A DNA stretch of 64,000 nucleotides from JAGIBJ01 sp032119595 (GCA_032119595.1 JAUMBQ010000001.1:1-64000), one strand, 5' to 3'; positions 37,853-47,029 are shown, numbered from the stretch's first letter. Program-made: numbers and translations. The notes: generated from the sequence alone by a model not told the origin.

Positions 37853-39970
37853 ATGGCGGAACCGACCAGCATTCTCGGACGCCGCAACGTCCCGCTCGTC
37901 GCCTGCGCGTCGATCGCCGGCGTCGCCGCGTTCGGGGCGCTCAGCGCGCTCCTTCAGCCTGGCCAGCCCAGCGGCGAAGCGAGCCGCGTTGCCGGACTCT
38001 GCGTGGCGATCTCGGTCATCGCGTGCGGACTCGTGCTTTGGATCGACCATCCGCTGGCGGTGCGTTTTCGCGGCCGATTGAGGAGTTCGCTCGTCGCGAT
38101 CGTCTTGCTCACCGCGGCCGTGACGGGCTTCGCGCTCAGCGAGCGTGGCTTGTCGACCGTCTCGTTCACCGGCGTGATCCTCATCGCGACCTACGCCGGG
38201 CTGGTCGTGCCGGGCCGCTGGTCGAGGCCCCTCCTCGCAACGCTGCTCGCGATCGAAGCATCGATACAGCTGATCACGCCCGCTCCGCGGACGCTCGACG
38301 CCGTCGCCATCCTCACCGTCACGATCGCCGGCTGGCTTGTGGGCGTGCTCGGTAACCGCGCCCACGGCCGCGCCGCGCACGTCGCCCTGGTGCTCTCCCG
38401 CACCGATGCACTCACGGTCACGCTGAGCCGCCGCGGGTTCTTCGAGGAGTTCGAGGCTGGCCTCGCCGACGCCGACGCCAGCGGCGAACCGTACAGCCTG
38501 CTTGTGTTCGACCTCGACGACTTCAAGGCCGTGAACGACCAGCACGGCCTGCACGAAGGCGACGCGCTCCTTGCGTGGGTCGGGTCGACCCTCGCCAGCG
38601 TGGTTCCGCCGGAGGCGTCCGCGGGCCGGCTCGGCGGCGACGAGTTCGCCATCGCGCTGCCGGGCACCGATCAACCCGCCGCCGACGTCATCGCCGTCCG
38701 GGTGGCCTCCGCGGTGGCCGAGCGGACCGGCATCTCGATCGGCTGCGCGACCTATGACCCCGCCCAGGCCACCGGCCACGACGCCGACGACCTCGTCCGC
38801 ATCGCCGACGCCGAACTCTCCGCCGTCAAACGTGGCCTCGATGTCCACCACCCGGTCTTGGACACCACGAGCCGACGTACCGCAGCGACGACCCGCGACG
38901 GCCGCCGCAGCGCCCTCCCGCCGCCCATCGTGCGGTACGCCGACCTCGTCGCCACCGGCGGCATCCCAGTCGAGCCTTCAGCTGGGGTCCAATTTGGCTG
39001 GCTCGTGCGCGCCTCATGCCTCGTGGCCGGCATCTTCGGCGGGGTGATCGGCGCCGTTCAGCTCGCCCAAGGCGGCGACACCATCTACGACCAGGTCCTG
39101 CAATTCACGCTCGTCCCATGGGTCTTCGCGCTCGTCGGCCTCGGCCTGCTGGCGTCCTCCGACCGGCAGGACGCGCCGGGAACCCCGCGCAGCCTGCTCG
39201 TGTACTGGCTCCCCAATGCCCTGCTGGGAACCGGGGTCGGCGGCGTCCTGCTGGCCGGCCACGGCATCGACGGGGCCGTGGTGAGTGGCCTCTACGTGAA
39301 GGTGATGTTCGACGCGTTCGTCCTGCCACGCGGCCGCGCCTTCGGCACGCTGCTCGTGATGGTGGCCTGGTGGGCCGGCATCGCGGCGCTCGGCCCGGCC
39401 GATGCCTTGTGGGCGGCGCCGGTTCAGCTCAGCATCTTCCTGGCCTCCTTCGCGGTGGCCACGACCGCGAACCACGCGTACGCCGAAGCGACGCGCCAAA
39501 CCCTCGCGTTCGGACGCACCGACCCGCTCACCGGGCTTCTGAACCGCACCGGGCTCGAAGCGGCCATGCGGGATGCGCCGCGTCGAGCCCAGGAGGCTGA
39601 CCGGCTGCTCGCGATCTTGCTGTTCGACCTCGACGACCTGGGAGCGGTGAACGACACCCACGGCCACGCCGCCGGAGACGCGCTCCTCACCGCGGTTGCC
39701 GGCGCGACGATCCTCGCGCTTCCCACCGCGTACGCGATCGGGCGAATCGGCGGCGACGAGTTTCTGGTCGCGGTTCCGGTCACGTCCGCCGCCGCCGCGC
39801 GAGCCCTGGAAGACGTGGTGAGTGCCGCGCTCCACCCGATCATCGGGATCTCGATCGGCTCAGCCGTCATGCCCGCCGACGGTCACGACATCGCCACGCT
39901 CATGGGCGTCGCCGACCGCCGATCGTACGAACGCAAGGCCGCAGCGTCCGCTGAGAGCCCGTCCGCGTAG
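37853..39970 (+). CDS. Membrane protein with two GGDEF domains, paralogue 3
   Basis: A 705-residue paralogue with a shorter N-terminus: ILGRRNVPLVACASIAG begins only 6 residues in. GGDEF1 has its loop at 261-265, with DLDDFKAVNDQHGLHEGD (GH changed to GL). GGDEF2 has its loop at 633-637 in IGRIGGDEFLVAV, but FDLDDLGAVNDTHGHAAGD has lost the FK pair. Both loops are intact, yet each domain departs from consensus once; activity is possible but reduced. It starts 95 bp after paralogue 2 and is 54 bp before paralogue 4. Confidence 0.88.
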   Translation: MAEPTSILGRRNVPLVACASIAGVAAFGALSALLQPGQPSGEASRVAGLCVAISVIACGLVLWIDHPLAVRFRGRLRSSLVAIVLLTAAVTGFALSERGLSTVSFTGVILIATYAGLVVPGRWSRPLLATLLAIEASIQLITPAPRTLDAVAILTVTIAGWLVGVLGNRAHGRAAHVALVLSRTDALTVTLSRRGFFEEFEAGLADADASGEPYSLLVFDLDDFKAVNDQHGLHEGDALLAWVGSTLASVVPPEASAGRLGGDEFAIALPGTDQPAADVIAVRVASAVAERTGISIGCATYDPAQATGHDADDLVRIADAELSAVKRGLDVHHPVLDTTSRRTAATTRDGRRSALPPPIVRYADLVATGGIPVEPSAGVQFGWLVRASCLVAGIFGGVIGAVQLAQGGDTIYDQVLQFTLVPWVFALVGLGLLASSDRQDAPGTPRSLLVYWLPNALLGTGVGGVLLAGHGIDGAVVSGLYVKVMFDAFVLPRGRAFGTLLVMVAWWAGIAALGPADALWAAPVQLSIFLASFAVATTANHAYAEATRQTLAFGRTDPLTGLLNRTGLEAAMRDAPRRAQEADRLLAILLFDLDDLGAVNDTHGHAAGDALLTAVAGATILALPTAYAIGRIGGDEFLVAVPVTSAAAARALEDVVSAALHPIIGISIGSAVMPADGHDIATLMGVADRRSYERKAAASAESPSA

Positions 39971-40024
39971 GACATTCGCCCGCCGTTCCTCAGGTGTCGG
40001 GCCATCTATCCGACTCACCAAGCA

Positions 40025-42214
40025 ATGGCCGTGATCGGGCAGAGTCCCCTCCCCAAGTCGACGGCGCGAATGCAGGACCGCCGGCTGATGGCCAGCGGAC
40101 GAACGCGCGCGGTGCACGAAGGCTCCATCCTCGGCCGACGGGATGTTGCGCTCGTGCCCTGGCTGGCGATCTGCGGCGTCTCCGCCATGATCGCCGTCAG
40201 TACCGTCCTGCGTGGTCCGGCGGGGCACGTCGATCGACTCGTGCTCTGTGTCGCGATCGCGGTATCGGTCACCACCGGCGTACTGGCCGCGATGCAGGAC
40301 ACGCAGCTCGGAGAGAAGTACCGAGGGTCACTCTGGATCTACCTTCTTGGCAGCTTCGGCCTCCTGGTCACGCTGACGGCGCTCCAACTCCGCGGCGGCG
40401 GCCTCGCCGACCCGTACTTCGCCGGCAACGTCCTGCTTGCTGCGTACCTTGGTCTCGTCCTGCCGACCACCTGGGCTCGGCGCTCCCTCGCCGTGATGGT
40501 CACGACCGCCCTTGTGGTCCAGGCCATCCGGCCCGACGCCGATCCCGTCGAGGCGCTCATCTCGGTCGGACTGATCGTCGTCGGCTGGCTCGTCGGCGCC
40601 CTCGGCCACATGGCCCATGCGCGCGCCGCCGCCGTGGCCCGCGCGCTCTCCAGCTACGACCAACTCACCTCGATGCTCAACCGCCGTGGCTTCCAGGCGC
40701 AGGTGGAACTCGCGACCAACGGCGGGGCCCATGACGGCGAACCAATCGCCCTCCTGATCATCGACCTCGACGGGTTCAAACAGATCAACGACACCCGCGG
40801 CCATGCTGCAGGCGACGAAATCCTTGCCTGGTGCGGCGGCGCGATCCCCGTCGCCCTCCCCCACGACGCGGAGGTCGGACGCCTGGGGGGCGACGAGTTC
40901 GCCGTGCTGATCCCGGGTGCCTCGCCGCGCCATGCGGAGGCCATCGCCCGCGCGGTCCGCGAGGAACTCAGCGCTCGGATCTCCGCGTCGATCGGCGTCG
41001 CGACCAGCGAAACGCGCGCCGTGCAGCCCATTGATCTGTTCCGGGTCGCGGACGCCGCGCTGTATATGTGCAAGCGCGACCGCACGCTCGGCGTTCGCGC
41101 CCTCGTCGCCGGCAGCTCGGTCGACGCCCACCACCCTGCGCGCCCGGCCCGCTCCCGCCGACGCCCGCTCTCGTACGCCGACCTCCGCGCCACTGGTGAC
41201 TTCCCGACCGTCCCGGAGCGCGGCATCATCTACGGGTGGCTCGTCGCCGCCGGCTTCGTGGTGATCGCCGCCGCCGGCTTCGTCGTCGTCGTCGACGCCA
41301 TCCTCGGCGATGGGTCCGGCATCTGGACGACGCTGATCCGCTGGCTCGGGCTGCCTTGGGTCGGCTGGAACCTCGCACTGGCGTGGATCGCAAATGGGCA
41401 CCACCGGCTCGTCGAGGGTCGCTTCTACTGGTTCATCCTCCTCGGCTGCTCGATCTCGCTGTCGGTCGGCGTCGGTGGCGCGATGCTGATGGCCGGCGGC
41501 CTCACCGCCCCGATCGGCGCAGCGCTCTTCCTCAAGCTGATGTTTGACGCGGCGGTCCTTCCGGTGCGCTCGGCAAGCACCACCCTCGCCGCGGTCCTGT
41601 TTGGATGGGGCATGGTCCTCGTCTTTGGTCCCGCGGAGCAATTGTGGGTCGTTCCGTACCACCTGTCGATCTTTGGATCCGCCATCGCCATGGGCGCCAT
41701 CGGCCACCGCGCCTTCGACGACGTGACCCGGCACGCCCTGTCGCTGGCCCGTACCGACGACCTCACGAAGGTCAGCAACCGACTCGGATTCGAGGAGCAG
41801 GCGGAGGCCGCACTCGTGGCTGCGCGAGCCGAAGGCGCCCCGTTCGGCCTGCTCGCCCTCGACCTCGACGACTTCAAGGGCGTCAACGACACCCAAGGCC
41901 ACGCCGCCGGCGACGAATTGCTGCAACGGGTGGCGGCCGTCCTTTCGACGACGTTCCCGGACGCACAGGTCGTCGGCCGGCTCGGCGGCGACGAGTTCGT
42001 GGTGGTCGTCCCGGTCAGTGAGCAGGACGACGCGATCGCCCGAGCCCGAGCGCTGGCCTTGGCGCTGCGGTCGGTGGCCGGCGCCTCCGTCGGCCATGCG
42101 GTGTTCCCGCTCGATGGCGAGGACCTCGACGCGCTCCTCCTCACCGCCGATCACCGGTCGTACGTCGAAAAGCGGGCGCGGAAGGCTGCGACCGAAACGG
42201 CGCTCAAGGGCTAA
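40025..42214 (+). CDS. Membrane protein with two GGDEF domains, paralogue 4
   Basis: A 729-residue paralogue with ILGRRDVALVPWLAI, two membrane blocks of about six helices each, and two GGDEF domains with consensus sites: IIDLDGFKQINDTRGHAAGD plus GGDEF at 288-292, and LDLDDFKGVNDTQGHAAGD plus GGDEF at 654-658. It is close to paralogue 5 in sequence over its whole length. No RxxD inhibition site is seen. There is no clear AGGAGG ahead of its ATG; the leader TATCCGACTCACCAAGCA resembles those of paralogues 1 and 5. Confidence 0.92.
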   Translation: MAVIGQSPLPKSTARMQDRRLMASGRTRAVHEGSILGRRDVALVPWLAICGVSAMIAVSTVLRGPAGHVDRLVLCVAIAVSVTTGVLAAMQDTQLGEKYRGSLWIYLLGSFGLLVTLTALQLRGGGLADPYFAGNVLLAAYLGLVLPTTWARRSLAVMVTTALVVQAIRPDADPVEALISVGLIVVGWLVGALGHMAHARAAAVARALSSYDQLTSMLNRRGFQAQVELATNGGAHDGEPIALLIIDLDGFKQINDTRGHAAGDEILAWCGGAIPVALPHDAEVGRLGGDEFAVLIPGASPRHAEAIARAVREELSARISASIGVATSETRAVQPIDLFRVADAALYMCKRDRTLGVRALVAGSSVDAHHPARPARSRRRPLSYADLRATGDFPTVPERGIIYGWLVAAGFVVIAAAGFVVVVDAILGDGSGIWTTLIRWLGLPWVGWNLALAWIANGHHRLVEGRFYWFILLGCSISLSVGVGGAMLMAGGLTAPIGAALFLKLMFDAAVLPVRSASTTLAAVLFGWGMVLVFGPAEQLWVVPYHLSIFGSAIAMGAIGHRAFDDVTRHALSLARTDDLTKVSNRLGFEEQAEAALVAARAEGAPFGLLALDLDDFKGVNDTQGHAAGDELLQRVAAVLSTTFPDAQVVGRLGGDEFVVVVPVSEQDDAIARARALALALRSVAGASVGHAVFPLDGEDLDALLLTADHRSYVEKRARKAATETALKG

Positions 42215-42309
42215 CTGCAGCCGGTAGACCGACCAGAATGTCCGTCTAAAACTCAACGTTTCGCTGGTTTCGGCTCAACGACCGCTCCCACGGACCGACC
42301 ACCAATGCA

Positions 42310-44505
42310 ATGGCTTCCCTCGTCGATCCCAGCCGGGCAGAGCCGTTTGCTCGTCCGCGTGACCGACGGGCCGCAAAGGTGGCGAAGACTCCGCCCCCGC
42401 GAGTCGACTCGATCCTCGGTCGCCGCGACGTTGCCCTCGTCCCCTGGGCGTCGCTGTTCGTCGCGGCGCTTGCCATCGCGCTGAGCACTTGGCTGCGGTC
42501 TCCCGGCGGCGACTTTGACCGGTCGGTCGTGATCGGGGCGCTCACGGTGGCGGCCGTCACCGGCGTGCTCGCCACCATCCAGGACAGCCCGATCGGCCTG
42601 CGATTCCGGGGCTCACTGTGGGTGTACCTGCTGGGGAGCGTCCTCATGGAACTCTCGCTCGCCGCACTCAGCATCCATCAGGAGGGCGTCGCCACCGTCT
42701 TCTTCGCCGCGAACGTCCTGATCGCTGCCTACCTCGGCTTGGTGCTCCCCACCCTCTGGGCGCGCGTGGCACTGGTGTTCCTGATGATCACGTCGTGCGT
42801 CGTGCACGTGGTGCAGCCGGCGGCGGGCACGGTGGATGCGCTGATCGCCATCGCCCTCGTTGGCGCCGCATGGGCCGTCGGCGCGCTGGGGAGCCTGGCG
42901 CACGCTCGAGCCGCGCGGGTGGCCAACGCGCTCTCCAGTTTCGACCGTCTCACCCGCATCCTCAACCGCCGTGGGCTTCTCCAGCAGGTGGACCGCCTCC
43001 TCTCGAGCAAGGGCCCAGACGGCCCCGTCGCCCTCCTCATCATCGATCTCGACGACTTCAAGCTGGTCAACGACACCCAAGGCCACTCGGCCGGTGACGC
43101 GCTGCTGGCCTGGGTCGGCGAGACCATTCCGCGCGCGCTTCCGGCGGGCGCCGAGCTGGGCCGCCTCGGCGGGGACGAGTTTGCCGTGTTGCTCCGCGGA
43201 GACGAAGCCACGACGGCGCAGGCCATCGCCGTCGGGATTCGGTCGGTGCTGTCCGACCGGATCAGCGCCGCGATCGGCGTCGCGACGAGCCAGACGCGCG
43301 CGGTGGCGGCGGCCGATCTCTTCCGTGTGGCGGATGCCGCGCTGTATCTCTGCAAGGCCGACCCGACCCTCGGCGTCCACGCGCTCGTCGCCGGCACGAT
43401 TCCGGACGGCAAGCCCGTCTTGCTCGACGGCTCCGCCCCGCCGGTCAAGGACCCGCTGAGCTTCGCGACGCTGCGTGCCACCGGCAAGGTTCCCAGGAGC
43501 CCCGAACCGGGCGTCGTGTACGGCTGGCTCATCAGTCGTGGCCTCGTGGTGATCGCGATCGCGGGCGCGACGGTCGTCGCTTCCTCCTTCTTCGATCCGG
43601 GGCGTTCGTTCTACGACGACGTGCTGCATTACGTCGGTGTCCCGTGGGTGCTGTGGTTTCTGTTCCTCGCGTGGCTCATGCGTGGCCGCGAGGTGGTCGA
43701 GGAGGGCTTCCGCTATTCCTTGATCTTCTACGGGTCGTCGCTCGGGCTCGCGATCGGCGTCGGTGTGGCCATGCTCGCCCATGGCGGCCTGACGGCTCCG
43801 ATCGGCGCGGCGCTCTTCCTTCGCGTGCTCTTCGACGCCGCCGTCCTGCCGGCCAAGCAAGCCCGCGGGACCCTCGCGATGATGCTCATCGGCTGGACCG
43901 TCGTCGTGGCGCTCAGCTCGGCGGGAACGCTGTGGGTCGTGCCCTTCCACCTGGTCACGTTCGGCGCTTCCTTTGCGCTCGGGAGCATCAGCAAGCGCGC
44001 GTTCGACGAGGTGACCACCCACATGCTGTCGCTGGCCCGCACCGACGCGCTTACGCAGGTTCGCAATCGCCTCGGCTTCGAGGAGGAGGCCCAGGCTGCC
44101 CTTGAGGAGGCCCGTGCCGACGGCGCGCCGTTCGGTTTGCTCGCCCTCGATCTCGACGACTTCAAGGCGGTCAACGACACCCAGGGCCACGCCGCGGGCG
44201 ACACGCTCCTTCGGGAAGTCTCCGAGGTCCTCGCTTCCTCCTTCCCGGATAGCCACACGATTGGCCGGCTCGGCGGCGACGAGTTCGTCGTCGTGTTCCC
44301 AGTCGCGGTTGAAAGCGACGCCGTCCTGCAGGCGCGGGCCTTGGCTACGGCCCTGCGTCCGGTCACCGGCGCGTCGATCGGCCACGCCGTCTTCCCGGTC
44401 GATGGCGCGAACCTCGACGCCCTCCTGGTCACCGCCGACCACCGCTCCTACGAAGACAAACGCGCCCGCCAGGCGGAGCGCGTCCCGGACCTGCGCCGCG
44501 GCTGA
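42310..44505 (+). CDS. Membrane protein with two GGDEF domains, paralogue 5
   Basis: A 731-residue paralogue, the closest relative of paralogue 4 here. It has SILGRRDVALVPWASL, then six helices, GGDEF1 with IIDLDDFKLVNDTQGHSAGD and GGDEF at 287-291, a second membrane block beginning VVYGWLISRGLVVIAIAG, and GGDEF2 with LDLDDFKAVNDTQGHAAGD and GGDEF at 655-659. Both domains look active. Its end (44505) precedes purU by 165 bp that hold a two-copy 28-bp repeat. It is the last of the array. Confidence 0.92.
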   Translation: MASLVDPSRAEPFARPRDRRAAKVAKTPPPRVDSILGRRDVALVPWASLFVAALAIALSTWLRSPGGDFDRSVVIGALTVAAVTGVLATIQDSPIGLRFRGSLWVYLLGSVLMELSLAALSIHQEGVATVFFAANVLIAAYLGLVLPTLWARVALVFLMITSCVVHVVQPAAGTVDALIAIALVGAAWAVGALGSLAHARAARVANALSSFDRLTRILNRRGLLQQVDRLLSSKGPDGPVALLIIDLDDFKLVNDTQGHSAGDALLAWVGETIPRALPAGAELGRLGGDEFAVLLRGDEATTAQAIAVGIRSVLSDRISAAIGVATSQTRAVAAADLFRVADAALYLCKADPTLGVHALVAGTIPDGKPVLLDGSAPPVKDPLSFATLRATGKVPRSPEPGVVYGWLISRGLVVIAIAGATVVASSFFDPGRSFYDDVLHYVGVPWVLWFLFLAWLMRGREVVEEGFRYSLIFYGSSLGLAIGVGVAMLAHGGLTAPIGAALFLRVLFDAAVLPAKQARGTLAMMLIGWTVVVALSSAGTLWVVPFHLVTFGASFALGSISKRAFDEVTTHMLSLARTDALTQVRNRLGFEEEAQAALEEARADGAPFGLLALDLDDFKAVNDTQGHAAGDTLLREVSEVLASSFPDSHTIGRLGGDEFVVVFPVAVESDAVLQARALATALRPVTGASIGHAVFPVDGANLDALLVTADHRSYEDKRARQAERVPDLRRG

Positions 44506-44515
44506 GCGTTCCGCA

Positions 44516-44626
44516 GCAGCCCCGGCCGTGGGCGTGCCTCTGCGCCGGGGCTGAGCGTTCCCGGCGACTAAGCATTCCGCGGCGACCCGCGGTGGGCGGC
44601 AGCCCCGGCCCTGGGCGTGCCTCTGC
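44516..44626. repeat. Two copies of a 28-bp repeat, 83 bp apart
   Basis: GCAGCCCCGGCCGTGGGCGT... at 44516-44543 recurs at 44599-44626 with one change (GTGGG to CTGGG). Between them the GGCTGAGCGTTCC motif is also repeated in degenerate form. It lies between the last GGDEF gene and purU. Confidence 0.75.
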
Positions 44627-44670
44627 ATCCCTTGCGCGCGCCGGGCGGGTGCGGGAGGGTCGGTGGAACC

Positions 44671-45522
44671 GTGAGTGATGCCGCCCGCCTTCTGATCTCC
44701 TGCGATGACCGCACCGGCATCGTCGCTGCCGTGACGGGTTTCCTGACCGCGCGCGGGGCGAACATCATCACGCTCGACCAGTACTCGACCGACGCGTCGG
44801 GCGGCCGGTTCTTCATGCGCGTGAGCTTCGTCGGCGGCGGCGATCCAGCCGAGCTCGAGGCGGTCTTCCAGTCGTCGGTCGCGGAACGGTTCGACATGTG
44901 GTGGCGCCTTCATCGCGCTGGCGTGGTGCACCGTGTGGCATTGATGGTGTCCAAGTACGACCACTGCCTGTTCGATCTGCTCTGGCGCTGGCGCCGCGGC
45001 GAGCTGCCGATGGAGGTCGTTGCGGTCGTGTCCAACCACGAAGATTTCCGGACCGACGTGGAGGCCTTCGGGCTGCCCTTCCATGTGATCCCGGTCGAGA
45101 AGGGCAAGAAGGCCGACGCCGAGGCCGCCCTCGTCGATCTCGTCGGCGGCCAGGTGGATCTCGTGGTCCTCGCCCGCTACATGCAGATTCTCTCCGGTGA
45201 TCTGATCGACCGCCTCGCCGTGCCGATCATCAACATCCACCACTCATTCTTGCCGGCCTTCGCTGGCGCCGCCCCCTACCAGCGGGCTCGCGAGCGCGGC
45301 GTCAAGCTCATCGGCGCGACCGCTCACTACGTCACCGAAGTCCTCGACGACGGCCCGATCATCGAGCAGGACGTCCTCCGCGTCGATCACCGCGCCACCG
45401 CCGAAGAACTCGAGCGTGTCGGCCGCGACGTCGAACGTGTCGCCCTGGCCCGAGCCGTGCGCAGCCACCTGCGCGACCTCGTCCTCGTCGACGGCACCAG
45501 GACCATCGTCTTCCCCGGGTAA
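44671..45522 (+). CDS. purU: Formyltetrahydrofolate deformylase
   Basis: PurU hydrolyses 10-formyltetrahydrofolate to formate and tetrahydrofolate, balancing one-carbon pools and supplying formate for purine synthesis. The 283-residue protein has an N-terminal ACT domain (LLISCDDRTGIVAAVTGFLT) and a C-terminal formyltransferase domain with VVSNHEDFR, the GLPFHVIPVEKGKK segment, NIHHSFLPAFAGAAPYQRA with the catalytic Asn-His pair and the KLIGATAHYVTEVLDDGPII signature. GTG 44671, with GGGAGGG upstream, is preferred over the longer frame. It is alone on its strand after the GGDEF array. Confidence 0.95.
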   Translation: MSDAARLLISCDDRTGIVAAVTGFLTARGANIITLDQYSTDASGGRFFMRVSFVGGGDPAELEAVFQSSVAERFDMWWRLHRAGVVHRVALMVSKYDHCLFDLLWRWRRGELPMEVVAVVSNHEDFRTDVEAFGLPFHVIPVEKGKKADAEAALVDLVGGQVDLVVLARYMQILSGDLIDRLAVPIINIHHSFLPAFAGAAPYQRARERGVKLIGATAHYVTEVLDDGPIIEQDVLRVDHRATAEELERVGRDVERVALARAVRSHLRDLVLVDGTRTIVFPG

Positions 45523-45594
45523 GCGGAGCGGCGGCGGCGGCGGCGCGGCGCGGCGCGGCGGGCCGGGCCGGAGCGGAGGCGGCGCATTCGTTCC

Positions 45595-45790
45595 TGCGGG
45601 CGGGACTCGGCGGCGGCTTCGACGTCGACGGGCCTCGTGCCACCGAGGGGTGGCGCACAGAATGAGCTGGTTGCGGGCGGGACTCAGCGCCGGCTTCGAC
45701 GTCGACGGGCCTTTGCCACCGAGGGGTGGCGCACAGAATGAGCTGATGCGGGCGGGACTCAGCGCCGGCTTCGACGTCGACGGGCCTCTG
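45595..45790. repeat. 75-77 bp tandem repeat, about 2.6 units
   Basis: Units begin TGCGGGCGGGACTC at 45595, 45672 and 45747. Each has CGGCTTCGACGTCGACGGGC, a hairpin-forming GTGCCACCGAGGGGTGGCGC, and CACAGAATGAGCTG. The first 14 bases resemble a fragment at 551-568. Confidence 0.85.
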
Positions 45791-45832
45791 TCGGCGAGGG
45801 CGCGGGTCGGCGGCGAATTGCGCCTCGGAGAG

Positions 45833-45899
45833 ACACCGGAAAATGGGTCGTGAGTTTGACTGATCCCTTCAGCACAAGACACGACCCATTTTGAGGTGT
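45833..45899. repeat. Long hairpin element, copy B
   Basis: ACACC-GG-AAAATGGGTCGTG pairs with CACGACCCATTTT-GA-GGTGT around a loop GATCCCTTCAG region. Outer arms are 5 bp, inner stem about 13 bp. It lies 16 bp past the AbiEi-like stop, so it could terminate that gene. Confidence 0.85.
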
Positions 45900-45915
45900 G
45901 ATGTCGGCTTGGCGG

Positions 45916-46875
45916 TCACGCTGTCCGGCGCCGTTGCCGATCGAGGATCGCGGCGAGCCGGCGCATGACGGCGATCGGGTCGGCGGCCACCGTCTGGGTC
46001 TCGAAGCGGACGACATCGAGGCCCGCGACGAAGAAGTCGGAATCTCGCCGGGCATCGGATTGCCTGGCGAGGGCGCGGTCGTGACTCGGGTCGTCGAGTT
46101 CGACGACCAGCCCGAGCAAGCGCCAGAGAAAGTCGGCGACGTAGTGTCGACCATCGATGGTCACCGGCGCGTTGACTTCCGGCAACGGGAGGCCGGCGTC
46201 GATGATGAGCTGCAGAAAGTCGATCTCGCGGGTTGATTCGTAGTGGGCCTCCACTCCAAAGCGACCGGGGTGCTTCATGAAAAGTGCCCGAACCTCGGGG
46301 GATCCTCGGCGCCGCGTCCGCCCAAGCGCCGAGTGAAGGTCGTCGAGGTCGAGAATCCCGCGGTAGTCTGATTGTTTCCAGACACGCTCGAGCATCCACT
46401 GCTTCTCGGCCGCAGCGATCTCGAACAGCATGCGAGGCACGGTCGCGAGCGGCAGGCCATCCACAAGGTCGGCCTCGACGAGCTTGGTCGGTCGGTACGA
46501 GACCAGTCCGGGCCTGCCCGAAAGCGCCATCGGCATGATCGAACGCAGCGTCCCCGCGCGCTGCTTGCGAGACGTGGCGAGAGAGACAACCCCATCGCGT
46601 GGGTCGAGCAGCTCACGGCATTCCGCTGAACTTCTCCCAGCCACCATGGCCGGCGCCAGATGGAGCGCGGCTGCCCGAACGAGCATCCGCTGCGTCAGCA
46701 TCTGCCGAGAAACCGCGTAGGTGCCTCGAAAGATGGGGACGAGTTGGCTCCGCTCGATGGCGTCGTAAACCTCGTTGTGCTCAAAGCCATCCTTGAGGAT
46801 TCGACGACGGGTGACCACGCCATCCGCTTCGTCGGCAAATCGGGAGAGGGCGTTGGTGAATGCTCGACTGGCCAT
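45916..46875 (-). CDS. AbiEi-type HTH / DUF559-like endonuclease-fold protein
   Basis: A 319-residue protein resembling a common actinobacterial orphan family. ATG 46875 is preferred over 46980. The first 70 residues (FADEADGVVTRRRILKDGF, then YDAIERSQLVPIFRGTYAV) fit the winged-helix AbiEi antitoxin domain. The C-terminal part has ADFLWRLLGLVVELDDPSHD with an acidic residue, then RRDSDFFVAGLDVVRFETQT, matching DUF559/Vsr-like endonuclease-fold cores. No AbiEii-type toxin is next to it, so it is probably not a classical toxin-antitoxin unit. Function unknown. Confidence 0.7.
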   Translation of the reverse strand: MASRAFTNALSRFADEADGVVTRRRILKDGFEHNEVYDAIERSQLVPIFRGTYAVSRQMLTQRMLVRAAALHLAPAMVAGRSSAECRELLDPRDGVVSLATSRKQRAGTLRSIMPMALSGRPGLVSYRPTKLVEADLVDGLPLATVPRMLFEIAAAEKQWMLERVWKQSDYRGILDLDDLHSALGRTRRRGSPEVRALFMKHPGRFGVEAHYESTREIDFLQLIIDAGLPLPEVNAPVTIDGRHYVADFLWRLLGLVVELDDPSHDRALARQSDARRDSDFFVAGLDVVRFETQTVAADPIAVMRRLAAILDRQRRRTA

Positions 46876-47029
46876 CGAGAGAGCGTTGCGAGCCAACCGC
46901 AACAACGAGCGGCAACACTGCAACATTCCTCTGGCGCACGACACCACGACGAGGCCACGACGAGGCCGGTCCAGCGTCAAGCGAGTTCACTCTGAGGTCA
47001 TCCGAGGTTGGAGCGGAGGGGACCGCGAG

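Larger units (their letters stand above)
45523..45915. other. Gene-free gap between convergent genes, repeat-rich
   Basis: No gene is supported. Contents are a GGCG-rich stretch (45525-45590), the 75-77 bp repeat array (45595-45790) and the hairpin copy B (45833-45899). Confidence 0.65.

Noticed and set aside
42613..45243. 876-residue minus-strand frame opposite GGDEF paralogue 5 and purU
   Set aside because: It spans two well-supported genes on the opposite strand and has an Arg/Ala/Glu-rich composition without domains.
45916..46875. Toxin-antitoxin locus
   Set aside because: Only the AbiEi-like HTH part is present; neighbours are purU and a dehydrogenase/hydratase, not an AbiEii nucleotidyltransferase.
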